From positions 1 to 36,782 of the forward strand of contig WFMN01000095.1 of the NCBI GenBank assembly GCA_015489095.1: 36,782 bases of DNA, written 5' to 3'. Positions 31,457 through 36,782 of this stretch are shown in pieces (the stretch's first letter is position 1; each line of letters begins with the position of its first letter). This DNA comes from Mariprofundaceae bacterium (GTDB lineage: Bacteria > Pseudomonadota > Zetaproteobacteria > Mariprofundales > J009). The position numbers and the translations under genes are program-made. The notes beneath the pieces were generated by a model. It searched no databases. It worked only from the letters and a program-made list of their open reading frames with translations, and had not been told where the DNA came from.

Positions 31457-32076
31457 TTGAACAGGCGGCGACGCTATTTGAGCAGATCGAGACCTTCGAC
31501 AACATCGACGAACGCATGGATGCGATAAACGAAATCAGGAAGGAATTGCACAAACACAGCCCGATGCGACACGAACCGGTTGATTGCGTGCTATGGGTGC
31601 AATCGGATGATGTGTGCGCAAACGACTATAACCCAAATGTGGTGGCACCGCCGGAGATGGAACTTTTACAGCATAGCATCAGGAGCGACGGCTACACCAT
31701 GCCCATTGTTGCCCATCATCTTAGTGATAGATATGAGGTGGTTGATGGTTTCCACAGACAGCGTGTTGGTAAAGAGTGCGAAGATATCCGTGATCGCATC
31801 CATGGCAGGCTTCCGGTTTCGGTAATAAAGACAGAGAGAGCCGACCGTAATGACCGCATTGCCGCAACAATCAGGCACAACAGGGCGCGCGGCAAACACC
31901 TTGTGGATGCAATGGGCGAGATTGTGAGGGATCTTGCTCGGCGCAATTGGTCTGACAACAGGATCGCCAAGGAGCTAGGGATGGAGGCCGACGAGGTTTT
32001 GCGGCTCAAGCAGATAACAGGTCTAGCAGACTTGTTCGCTGATCAGGACTTTTCCGAAGCATGGGAGGTGGAATGA
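31438..32076 (+). CDS. ParB-like protein (IbrB-like)
   Basis: The 212-residue protein has a ParB/Srx-type fold: DYNPNVVAPPEMELLQHSIRSDGY (about 63-86), VVDGFHRQRVG (101-111) and RHNRARGKH (147-155), then a helix-turn-helix (about 172-192; DNRIAKELGMEADEVLRLKQ). These match IbrB partners of IbrA proteins. ATG 31438 has AAGGAGG upstream and overlaps the IbrA-like gene by 19 bases. ParB folds may bind or hydrolyse nucleotides and act on DNA; which applies here cannot be told. Confidence 0.8.
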   Translation: MADQDLIEQAATLFEQIETFDNIDERMDAINEIRKELHKHSPMRHEPVDCVLWVQSDDVCANDYNPNVVAPPEMELLQHSIRSDGYTMPIVAHHLSDRYEVVDGFHRQRVGKECEDIRDRIHGRLPVSVIKTERADRNDRIAATIRHNRARGKHLVDAMGEIVRDLARRNWSDNRIAKELGMEADEVLRLKQITGLADLFADQDFSEAWEVE

Positions 32077-32396
32077 ATATTATCCACACCGCCCGCACAG
32101 CACTCGGCCTTACGCAGGCCGAGTTCGGAGCGTGGCTAGCAGAGAGGATGGGGCGCGATCGCCCCATCCCGGACTACCGCATATCGGAGTGGGAGCGCGG
32201 CGTGCGCTCCCCACGACGCAATGTGCGGGAGATATGCGCGCCAATTGCTGCCGACGAGGTAGCTAGCGATGCCGTAATCGCAGTCTGCGGCACCCTGCAC
32301 CGCGCAGGCATCGATCTGCTTGATGCAGCGCTGTCGCCGGAGATGCTGGCGACAAAAAATAAGATTAAGACCTCAATCGAGGAATTGATCTCCTAA
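32073..32396 (+). CDS. XRE-family regulator at the end of the cassette
   Basis: The 107-residue protein has an N-terminal XRE helix-turn-helix (about 5-48; TARTALGLTQAEFGAWLAERMG, YRISEWERGVRSP) and a helical C-terminal part. It overlaps the IbrB-like stop by ATGA with GGGAGG upstream. As the last gene of the operon it is a good candidate for the protein that binds the palindrome at 29439-29457. It converges with the integrase gene, the stops overlapping. Confidence 0.7.
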   Translation: MNIIHTARTALGLTQAEFGAWLAERMGRDRPIPDYRISEWERGVRSPRRNVREICAPIAADEVASDAVIAVCGTLHRAGIDLLDAALSPEMLATKNKIKTSIEELIS

Positions 32397-33631
32397 CGCC
32401 ACTCAAACATCAACCGATCCGCCGCCGCCGGCAAATCGTCGGTGCGGAGCAGATCGAGATAGTCCGCCCAGGCCTGCATCATGCGGGCGCGCAGATCCAG
32501 ATGCTGCGCCCGGGCGTAGGCGCGGGCGACCATGTCTTTTCCTGCATGCGCTAGCTGGCGCTCGATCGCCTCGGTCGGCCAGCCATGCTCGGACAGCAGC
32601 GACCGCGCCATCGCGCGGAATCCATGCGCGGTCTGGATTGTACCATCGTAGCCGATGGTGCGCAGCGTGGCGTTGTAGGTGGCGTCCGACAGCGGTTTTC
32701 CCGACCGTAGCCCGGGCATCACCAGATCACGATGGCCGCTCAACTCCTGCTGCGCGCGCAGGATCTCTACCGCCTGCCGCGATAGCGGCACGATGTGGTC
32801 GCCGCGCCCTCGGATTTTGAGGCGCGCCGCAGGGATCGTCCACCGCGCCGCGTCAAGATCCACTTCGCGCCACTCCATGTGCCGCAGCTCGCCCGGTCGC
32901 ACAAACAGCAGCGGCAGCAGGCGCATGGCGCAGACCACCGCAGGATGCCCCTCGTAGCCATGGATCGCCCGCATCAACCCGCCGATCGCGGCAGGGTCGA
33001 GCAGCGTGGCGCGGTGTGTCACCTGCTCCGGCTCCAGCGCGCCGACCAGCGAGGCAGTGGGGTCGGTATCAATCAGCCCGCTGGCAATGGCAAACCGCAT
33101 CACCCGCCCGACGATCGCCTGCACGCGATGGGCGGTGTGGTGGTGTCCGGTGTGCTCGATGCTGCGCAGCATCGCCAGCACGATGTTGGGGCGGATCTCG
33201 GTGATGAGTGTGTCGCCGATCACCGGCAAGGCGTGCGTGCGCATGCGGGAGCGGATCTCGCGCACTGTGCGCTCGGAGAGGTTGCGGCCGCGGTGGGTGA
33301 GGTAGTCGTCAAAAGCCTGGGCAAATGTCGGCACGCCATCGCGCCCGCCCTGCTCGATGGATTCCGGCGCGTGTCGAGGGTCGATTCCATTGCGGATCAA
33401 CTCACGCGCGATTGCCCGCTTGTTTCGCGCCTCCCGAAGGCTGACCTTGGGGTAAGAGCCGAACGACATCTCATGCCGCCCGCCCGCGAGGCGGTAGGAC
33501 ATGTACCAATACTTGCCGCTGTGATTGATGAGGAGGAAGAGACCGTCGCCATCGGTAAGCTTGATCTTTTTCTTGCCTGCCGGACAGACCGACTTACGGC
33601 AGCGCATCTCGGTGAGCATACCATCAGCCAC
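32393..33631 (-). CDS. int: P4-type tyrosine integrase
   Basis: The 412-residue protein has an N-terminal arm-binding DUF4102 domain (about 15-90; IKLTDGDGLFLLINHSGKYWYMSYRLAG, FGSYPKVSLREAR), a core-binding domain (about 100-200) and a catalytic domain with R245 (RPGELR), K272, H336 and R339 (HGFR), H362 (QLAHAG) and Y372 (AYARAQHL). This is the phage integrase family that usually inserts into tRNA or other gene 3' ends. GTG at 33631 has GGAGGT six bases upstream. Probable arm-type sites lie right behind its start. Confidence 0.95.
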   Translation of the reverse strand: MADGMLTEMRCRKSVCPAGKKKIKLTDGDGLFLLINHSGKYWYMSYRLAGGRHEMSFGSYPKVSLREARNKRAIARELIRNGIDPRHAPESIEQGGRDGVPTFAQAFDDYLTHRGRNLSERTVREIRSRMRTHALPVIGDTLITEIRPNIVLAMLRSIEHTGHHHTAHRVQAIVGRVMRFAIASGLIDTDPTASLVGALEPEQVTHRATLLDPAAIGGLMRAIHGYEGHPAVVCAMRLLPLLFVRPGELRHMEWREVDLDAARWTIPAARLKIRGRGDHIVPLSRQAVEILRAQQELSGHRDLVMPGLRSGKPLSDATYNATLRTIGYDGTIQTAHGFRAMARSLLSEHGWPTEAIERQLAHAGKDMVARAYARAQHLDLRARMMQAWADYLDLLRTDDLPAAADRLMFEWR

Positions 33632-33653
33632 GGCAACACCTCCAAATCGCAGT

Positions 33654-33915
33654 GGTGGGTAAAAAAATCGCGGAAGGCCGATTACCCGCCAATTTTACCC
33701 ACCACCCCCTGCGACAGTATGCGACAGCATGCAACAGATTAGCCCCCGATTTGGGCATAAATCGTTGAGTTGCATGCTGATTGCGACGATATGCAACAGC
33801 ATGCAACTCACTACTGGTGCCGATGACTGGTGCGGGAAAAATCATCATATCATGCTGATATAGTGAGGAATGTGGGCGTTTTCGTTTTCAATTTTACCCG
33901 CCAATTTTACCCACC
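33654..33915. other. probable attP: arm-type integrase sites
   Basis: The motif TTTTACCCACC occurs at 33693-33703 and 33905-33915 and inverted (GGTGGGTAAAA) at 33654-33664; TTTTACCCGCC precedes the right copy at 33892-33902. A 22-base block is repeated exactly at 33682-33703 and 33894-33915. Repeated short sites on both sides of a spacer, beside int, are what P4-type integrases bind with their arm-binding domain. The crossover core is not identified. Confidence 0.65.
33710..33810. repeat. helically phased ATGCRACAG repeats and 14-bp inverted repeat
   Basis: TGCGACAG, ATGCGACAG and ATGCAACAG follow one another at 10-base spacing (33710-33737), and a second such run lies at 33782-33808. CAGCATGCAAC occurs at 33725-33735 and 33797-33807 and inverted at 33769-33779. 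TGAGTTGCATGCTG (33766-33779) and its exact complement (33797-33810) form a 14-bp inverted repeat. A further palindrome, ATATCA-TGC-TGATAT, is at 33847-33861. Cooperative excisionase or regulator sites are the likeliest reading. Confidence 0.65.
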
Positions 33916-33956
33916 GCCCGAGCGACACGGGATGCGAAACCGGTTCGGTTCCGGAT

Positions 33957-35039
33957 TTACCCCTCCAGCAGATCACGGATGCGCGCTTTGATTCGGTCGG
34001 CGTGGGTGTAGATGTCGTCCAGCGTGTCGATCGGCACGCGCTCCTCGGATTTGTCCGGCTGGATGAAGCCGATGTATTTCTGCGCGTGGTTGAAATGTAG
34101 TCGGCAGATGCCTTTGCGGTTGCTGTCGTCGAGCAGGATGCCGAAATAGGATTTTGTGTCGCGGTCGGTGACCCTCGATACATCCACCACCTCGCGGGCG
34201 ATGGCGCGCACGATGAGGTAGCCATCCCACTCCTCTTCGGTAGTGATAATGCCGCGATCATCTGGTTGCGGGGCGACGCCGGCAGGATCCTCTGCCACCG
34301 CGGGCTGTTCCTCCTGCTCGTATGGGTCGCTGTTCAGCGCCGACTGCAGGCGGGCGTTGATTTTTTCGTGGATGAATTGCTTGCGCGCATCGCGCACGAT
34401 GTCGGCAAACTCGGCGATCACCTGCTGGGTTTTCATGCCGTCGTACACCTGCGAGAGGAAAAACTTCACAAACTCGTCGGAGGGGTTATCCAGCTCGCGC
34501 TCCAGCACCTCTTTGATGGCGCGGGTGTATTTCAGTTTTTTGGCGGTCGTCAGGATATCGTCAACCGAGAACGCCGCCTTGGTGAATCGCTTCAGCTCGT
34601 CGATCTGGTGATCCTCAAAGTTGCGGATGTCGAAAACAAAAAACGGCGCGCTGTCCATCTTGTTCGGCTGATCCAGATCGGAGTAAAATTGATATACCAG
34701 CCCGTTGGTGAGCAGGCCGAAGCGCGCATCCTCGGTGGCGTAGTAGCGATAGAGCTGCGATGTGTGCGTCTTTTTGAGGTCGTCGCCGCACCATTTCGCC
34801 TCGACCAAGATCGACACCGCGCCATCCTTTTTGATGGCGTAGTCCACCTTCTCGCCCTTTTTGGTGCCGACATCGGCGGTGTATTCCGGCTCGACCTCGG
34901 ATGGGTCGAACACATCATACCCCAAGGCAGAGATAAACGGCATGATCAGCGCCGTTTTGGTCGCCTCCTCGGTCTTGATGCTATCAAGCTGATCGGCTGC
35001 CCGCTTGGCGATGGCGTTGATCTTATCTACTAAGTCCAT
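33957..35039 (-). CDS. solo HsdR-N-like PD-(D/E)XK nuclease
   Basis: The 360-residue protein has the N-terminal domain of type I restriction R subunits (about 15-150): EEATKTALIMPFISALGYDVFDP, then VDYAIKKDGAVSILVEAKW with D67, E80 and K82 of the PD-(D/E)XK nuclease site. It lacks the helicase half, and no HsdM or HsdS gene is present. The C-terminal domain (about 268-360; WDGYLIVRAIAREVVD, SRVTDRDTKSYFGILLDD) is of unknown role. It starts 21 bases behind the repressor stop with GGAGGGAG upstream, so it should be made in lysogens. Superinfection defence is the likely purpose. Confidence 0.8.
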   Translation of the reverse strand: MDLVDKINAIAKRAADQLDSIKTEEATKTALIMPFISALGYDVFDPSEVEPEYTADVGTKKGEKVDYAIKKDGAVSILVEAKWCGDDLKKTHTSQLYRYYATEDARFGLLTNGLVYQFYSDLDQPNKMDSAPFFVFDIRNFEDHQIDELKRFTKAAFSVDDILTTAKKLKYTRAIKEVLERELDNPSDEFVKFFLSQVYDGMKTQQVIAEFADIVRDARKQFIHEKINARLQSALNSDPYEQEEQPAVAEDPAGVAPQPDDRGIITTEEEWDGYLIVRAIAREVVDVSRVTDRDTKSYFGILLDDSNRKGICRLHFNHAQKYIGFIQPDKSEERVPIDTLDDIYTHADRIKARIRDLLEG

Positions 35040-35060
35040 GGTCTCCCTCCTGTTGGTTAA

Positions 35061-35618
35061 TCAGTTCCCGTTTGCTTGTTTTTTGGCTGGTTGAGTAATC
35101 GCATCCCCCAGCGTTTGCAGTGCTTGCTGCTGTTCGGGGGTCATCTGGCGGTATTTTTGTAGCAGCGCGATCTCGGCGGGGGTGTTGGCACAATACTGTG
35201 TGCCAGCCTCGCGGATTTCGTCGTTTGGTGGCTTGGTCTGGTCTTTGATGGCCTTGCCCAACACATCGTCCATGGCCTGCCGTGCAAAGCCTGGCAGTTG
35301 GGCAATATCAGTGATGGCGCTCAAGACATGCGGGATTTTATCGACATCTTCTGGGTGTTCACTGATAAAATCCGTAACGGCTTTAATCATTGTTTCTTTC
35401 GGGTCTGGGGATTTTTCTCCTTTCCCTGAGATAAGCCACTCTGGATCAACATGCAGCGCGCGGGCGAGTGGGAGCAGGTTGGTTGCTGCTGGGTTTTTGG
35501 ATGTTCCAAGTTCCAAGCTAGATATAGTCGCCTTCGTTACGCCGGCAGCATTGGCAAGCTGCTGTTGCGTCAGCCCTGATTCTTTTCGCACCATTCTCAA
35601 GCGCTCACCAAATGTCAT
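35061..35618 (-). CDS. cI: cI-like prophage repressor without peptidase domain
   Basis: The 185-residue protein has an N-terminal XRE helix-turn-helix (about 1-60; RMVRKESGLTQQQLANAAGVTKATISSLELG) and a helical C-terminal region (about 80-185) that ends in a Gln-rich segment (MTPEQQQALQTLGDAITQ). No S24/LexA-type Ser-Lys peptidase motifs are visible, so RecA-stimulated self-cleavage is not expected. ATG 35618 was chosen over an in-frame start 11 codons upstream because homology to repressors begins there. It faces cro across a divergent promoter region and leads the nuclease gene. Confidence 0.85.
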   Translation of the reverse strand: MTFGERLRMVRKESGLTQQQLANAAGVTKATISSLELGTSKNPAATNLLPLARALHVDPEWLISGKGEKSPDPKETMIKAVTDFISEHPEDVDKIPHVLSAITDIAQLPGFARQAMDDVLGKAIKDQTKPPNDEIREAGTQYCANTPAEIALLQKYRQMTPEQQQALQTLGDAITQPAKKQANGN

Positions 35619-35688
35619 GGGCGGTATGCTACACTGTACCAAGGACGGCATGCTTGACTTTTAAGTACAGGTGGCTATACTTCGTCGC
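35619..35688. promoter_or_regulatory. divergent cI/cro promoters and operators
   Basis: Rightward: TTGACT (35654-35659), 16 bases, TATACT (35676-35681), a good sigma-70 promoter. Leftward: a -10-like TAGCAT (reverse of 35626-35631) with a poor -35, as in lambda PRM. CTGTAC (35634-35639) and GTACAG (35665-35670) are inverted half-sites around the rightward -35 and are probable operators. Both genes begin at about the predicted transcript start, so both messages may be leaderless. Confidence 0.65.
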
Positions 35689-35928
35689 ATGGACAAGCAA
35701 TCAGTCATAAAATTATTCGGTAACGGGGCCGCTGTGGGGCGTGCTGTTGGCTGCACGAAAGGCGCGGTTTGCAACTGGCCAGACCCGCTTCCGCCGCGCA
35801 TTGCCGACCGGGTGATCGCGGCGTTGGTGCGCGCAGGACGCGCTGATGAGGCCGAAGCGTTGGCGCGGGAGGATGGATGCCGGATCCAGTCCGGCATGAC
35901 GGAAGAAGATTTAAGGAGAGTGGCATGA
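35689..35928 (+). CDS. cro: Cro/YdaS-like regulator
   Basis: The 79-residue protein has a compact helix-turn-helix (about 1-46; QSVIKLFGNGAAVGRAVGCTKGAVCNW, RIADRVIAAL), typical of Cro/YdaS-like phage proteins that oppose the repressor. ATG 35689 lies eight bases behind the -10 box, so there is essentially no leader. Its last codons run through a REP-like palindrome (DGCRIQSGMTEE), meaning the repeat has become part of the coding sequence. The next gene overlaps by 4 bases. Confidence 0.75.
   Translation: MDKQSVIKLFGNGAAVGRAVGCTKGAVCNWPDPLPPRIADRVIAALVRAGRADEAEALAREDGCRIQSGMTEEDLRRVA
35865..35900 (+). repeat. REP-like dispersed palindrome, copy 2 (inside cro)
   Basis: ATGCCGGA (35877-35884) and TCCGGCAT (35890-35897) flank TCCAG. 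The 36-base unit equals the reverse complement of 29353-29388 but for one base. It lies in frame in the 3' part of cro. Confidence 0.8.
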
Positions 35929-36068
35929 GTGAGCGAGCAAAGGATCGAACAGTCATTTGGCAAGCGCTGATGGAGATGATCAAGGCAGGGCAGATCTCGG
36001 CGCGATCGGCAGAAGAGGCGGTGGACGACCTCAAGGCTGCCCACCGCGCACTTTTTGATGAAGACTAA
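35925..36068 (+). CDS. 47-residue early protein
   Basis: The small helical protein (IWQALMEMIKAGQISARSAEEAVDDLKAAHRAL) starts with AAGGAGAG upstream and overlaps the cro stop by ATGA. It belongs to the rightward early operon. Its stop overlaps the stop of a convergent small gene. Function unknown. Confidence 0.65.
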   Translation: MSERAKDRTVIWQALMEMIKAGQISARSAEEAVDDLKAAHRALFDED

Positions 36069-36217
36069 ACGGTCTCTTTCATTGTTTTTAATATCGTTGC
36101 GAAGGCATCGGCCACATCTTGTGGCGTGGGGTCGCCCCCTCTTTGTGATAAGTTTGCCTTGGCGTTTTGGAGCATCGCTATGACGACCTCTGTAGCCATT
36201 TCTTCTAATTGTTTCAT
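36065..36217 (-). CDS. 50-residue protein encoded against the early operon
   Basis: On the minus strand GGAGGT lies eight bases before an ATG at 36217 that opens a clean 50-codon frame (MKQLEEMATEVVIAMLQNA..., PTPQDVADAFATILKTMKE). The strong ribosome site and protein-like helical composition favour a real gene. It converges with the 47-residue gene and would be antisense to the rightward early transcript. Function unknown. Confidence 0.6.
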   Translation of the reverse strand: MKQLEEMATEVVIAMLQNAKANLSQRGGDPTPQDVADAFATILKTMKETV

Positions 36218-36219
36218 TT

Positions 36220-36321
36220 TCAATTACCTCCGTGGTTGTGTTTTGTCTCCTTGTGAGATGGAGAGACACCGAACCTACCACGGGGGTTTGAGTTTTTCGC
36301 GTATGTCGGGGCTTCTTTCAC
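36220..36321 (-). CDS. possible 33-residue leader peptide before the 50-residue gene
   Basis: A GTG at 36321 behind GGGGGAATCC opens a frame of 33 codons (VKEAPTYAKNSNPRGRFG..., KETKHNHGGN) that stops two bases before the next ATG. The start context AATCCGTGAA recurs exactly, on the opposite strand, at the start of the gene at 36435. It may be a coupling peptide; low certainty. Confidence 0.3.
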   Translation of the reverse strand: MKEAPTYAKNSNPRGRFGVSPSHKETKHNHGGN

Positions 36322-36352
36322 GGATTCCCCCCTGACAGATGCGCGAAAAAGT

Positions 36353-36382
36353 GGAGATAGGGGGTTGCCGCCCCCTATCTCC
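36353..36382. other. 12-bp perfect GC-rich hairpin
   Basis: GGAGATAGGGGG (36353-36364) and its exact complement (36371-36382) enclose six bases. Read leftward, ACTTTTT follows, so it could terminate or attenuate minus-strand transcripts before the two small genes. Read rightward, no T run follows. Otherwise 36218-36434 holds no further gene that I can support. Confidence 0.6.
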
Positions 36383-36434
36383 CATCCTAACCCCATTCCA
36401 ATCATAACAACCCGAAAAGAAGGAGAGAGAATCC

Positions 36435-36731
36435 GTGAAGATTACTTATTTACCTGCTAAAAAAGCAAATCGACAGCAGGCCATGACCCTGCTGCTGGCG
36501 GCTGTGACCGATTGCCAGCGCGCGATGCGCAGCCGCAACATCAAGCGCGCCAACGCCGCATTGGCGCGGATGGACGCCGCCGCGCGGCTGGCGTTTCGGC
36601 TGGCGGAACCTGCCGGCGACCATTTTCCTGACGGCGGGAATATGGTTTGCGCTCGATCATGCTCCGAACGCTCGCGGCGTTCGGAGGCTGTGTCGCCGCA
36701 CGATGTCGCCGGCGGCGTGGGGGTGGCGTGA
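36435..36731 (+). CDS. small basic early protein
   Basis: The 98-residue protein has a basic, helical N-terminal part (KKANRQQAMTLLLAAVTDCQRAMRSRNIKRANAALARMDAAARLAFRLA when read in pieces) and a Ser/Gly-rich tail. GTG at 36435 has AAGGAGAG about ten bases upstream. It overlaps the next start (GTGATG). It is part of the early region that should continue into the replication genes at the window start. Function unknown. Confidence 0.55.
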   Translation: MKITYLPAKKANRQQAMTLLLAAVTDCQRAMRSRNIKRANAALARMDAAARLAFRLAEPAGDHFPDGGNMVCARSCSERSRRSEAVSPHDVAGGVGVA

Positions 36732-36782
36732 TGACATTCCCGACGATTGAGGCAGAGGTCGCGCTGCAGGAGTTCGACCAGC
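36731..36782 (+). CDS. start of an early gene, cut by the window end
   Basis: An ATG overlapping the previous TGA opens a frame (MTFPTIEAEVALQEFDQ) that runs off the window after 17 codons. Too little is visible to name it. Confidence 0.5.
   Translation, partial: MTFPTIEAEVALQEFDQ

Noticed and set aside
32795..33742. 315-codon plus-strand frame opposite the integrase
   Set aside because: It mirrors the integrase gene; the minus-strand frame has all catalytic residues and a good start.
34266..35033. 255-codon plus-strand frame opposite the nuclease
   Set aside because: Shadow of the HsdR-N-like gene on the minus strand, which has the nuclease motif and a ribosome site.
1..36782. tRNA genes, insertion sequences or transposases
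   Set aside because: No cloverleaf, transposase motif or terminal repeats of an insertion sequence were seen by eye; a tRNA scan would be needed to exclude a tRNA fully.

Overview
The window is almost wholly a temperate, long-tailed (siphovirus-like) bacteriophage genome or prophage. It is GC-rich, and most genes overlap by 1-4 bases in coupled operons. Family-level resemblances (a P1/P22-type c4-ant immunity region, a P4-type integrase, lambda-type replication and tail-tip genes, IbrA/IbrB-like proteins) and two copies of a REP-like palindrome point to a Pseudomonadota host; I cannot name the genus. There is no contractile sheath gene, and there are tail-tube, chaperone-frameshift and tape-measure genes, so the tail should be long and flexible. 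The last gene is cut by the window end. The first gene is cut by an 87-bp inverted repeat at the window start that may be an assembly fold-back. The gene order would read correctly across the two ends (cI/cro, early genes, replication), as expected of a circularly permuted phage genome.

Layout. (1) 1-2087: remnant of a small membrane protein, a small unknown gene, an O-like replication initiator carrying four dyad iterons (probable origin) inside its coding sequence, and a DnaC-like helicase loader. (2) 2088-6414: a regulatory stretch, a Mor/C-like activator, a second tyrosine recombinase, a P27-like small terminase candidate, two small genes, then a c4-type antisense RNA with terminator and complementary target in front of a BRO-N/KilAC antirepressor gene. 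(3) 6422-13334: large terminase, a portal-MuF fusion, a ClpP-like head protease with an internal start for a scaffold, decoration protein and major capsid protein. (4) 13389-27738: head-tail joining genes, tail tube, tail assembly chaperones joined by a -1 frameshift, tape measure, tail tip, a lambda J-like protein and a group of fibre/adhesin genes, partly more AT-rich. (5) 27750-29323: lysis cassette with a T4-type lysozyme, a 3-TM holin and two tiny membrane genes.

(6) 29324-32396: an accessory (moron) cassette with its own strong promoter, whose spacer and -10 overlap a 7+7 bp palindromic operator. It holds two unknown genes, a PP-loop PAPS-reductase-like protein (IbrA-like), a ParB-like protein (IbrB-like) and an XRE-type regulator, all translationally coupled. 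This is the best candidate for an under-described system. (7) 32393-36782: P4-type integrase, a probable attP region rich in arm-type and helically phased repeats, a solo HsdR-N-like PD-(D/E)XK nuclease directly behind the repressor gene, a cI-like repressor without a peptidase domain, the divergent cI/cro promoter region, a Cro/YdaS-like gene and small early genes, including a small gene on the opposite strand.

How it fits together. The repressor holds lysogeny and is co-transcribed with the nuclease, a likely superinfection-defence gene. Because the repressor has no visible self-cleavage domain, induction probably depends on the antirepressor, which the c4-like RNA keeps silent. All function statements rest on reading the sequence and on family knowledge; no database search was run.
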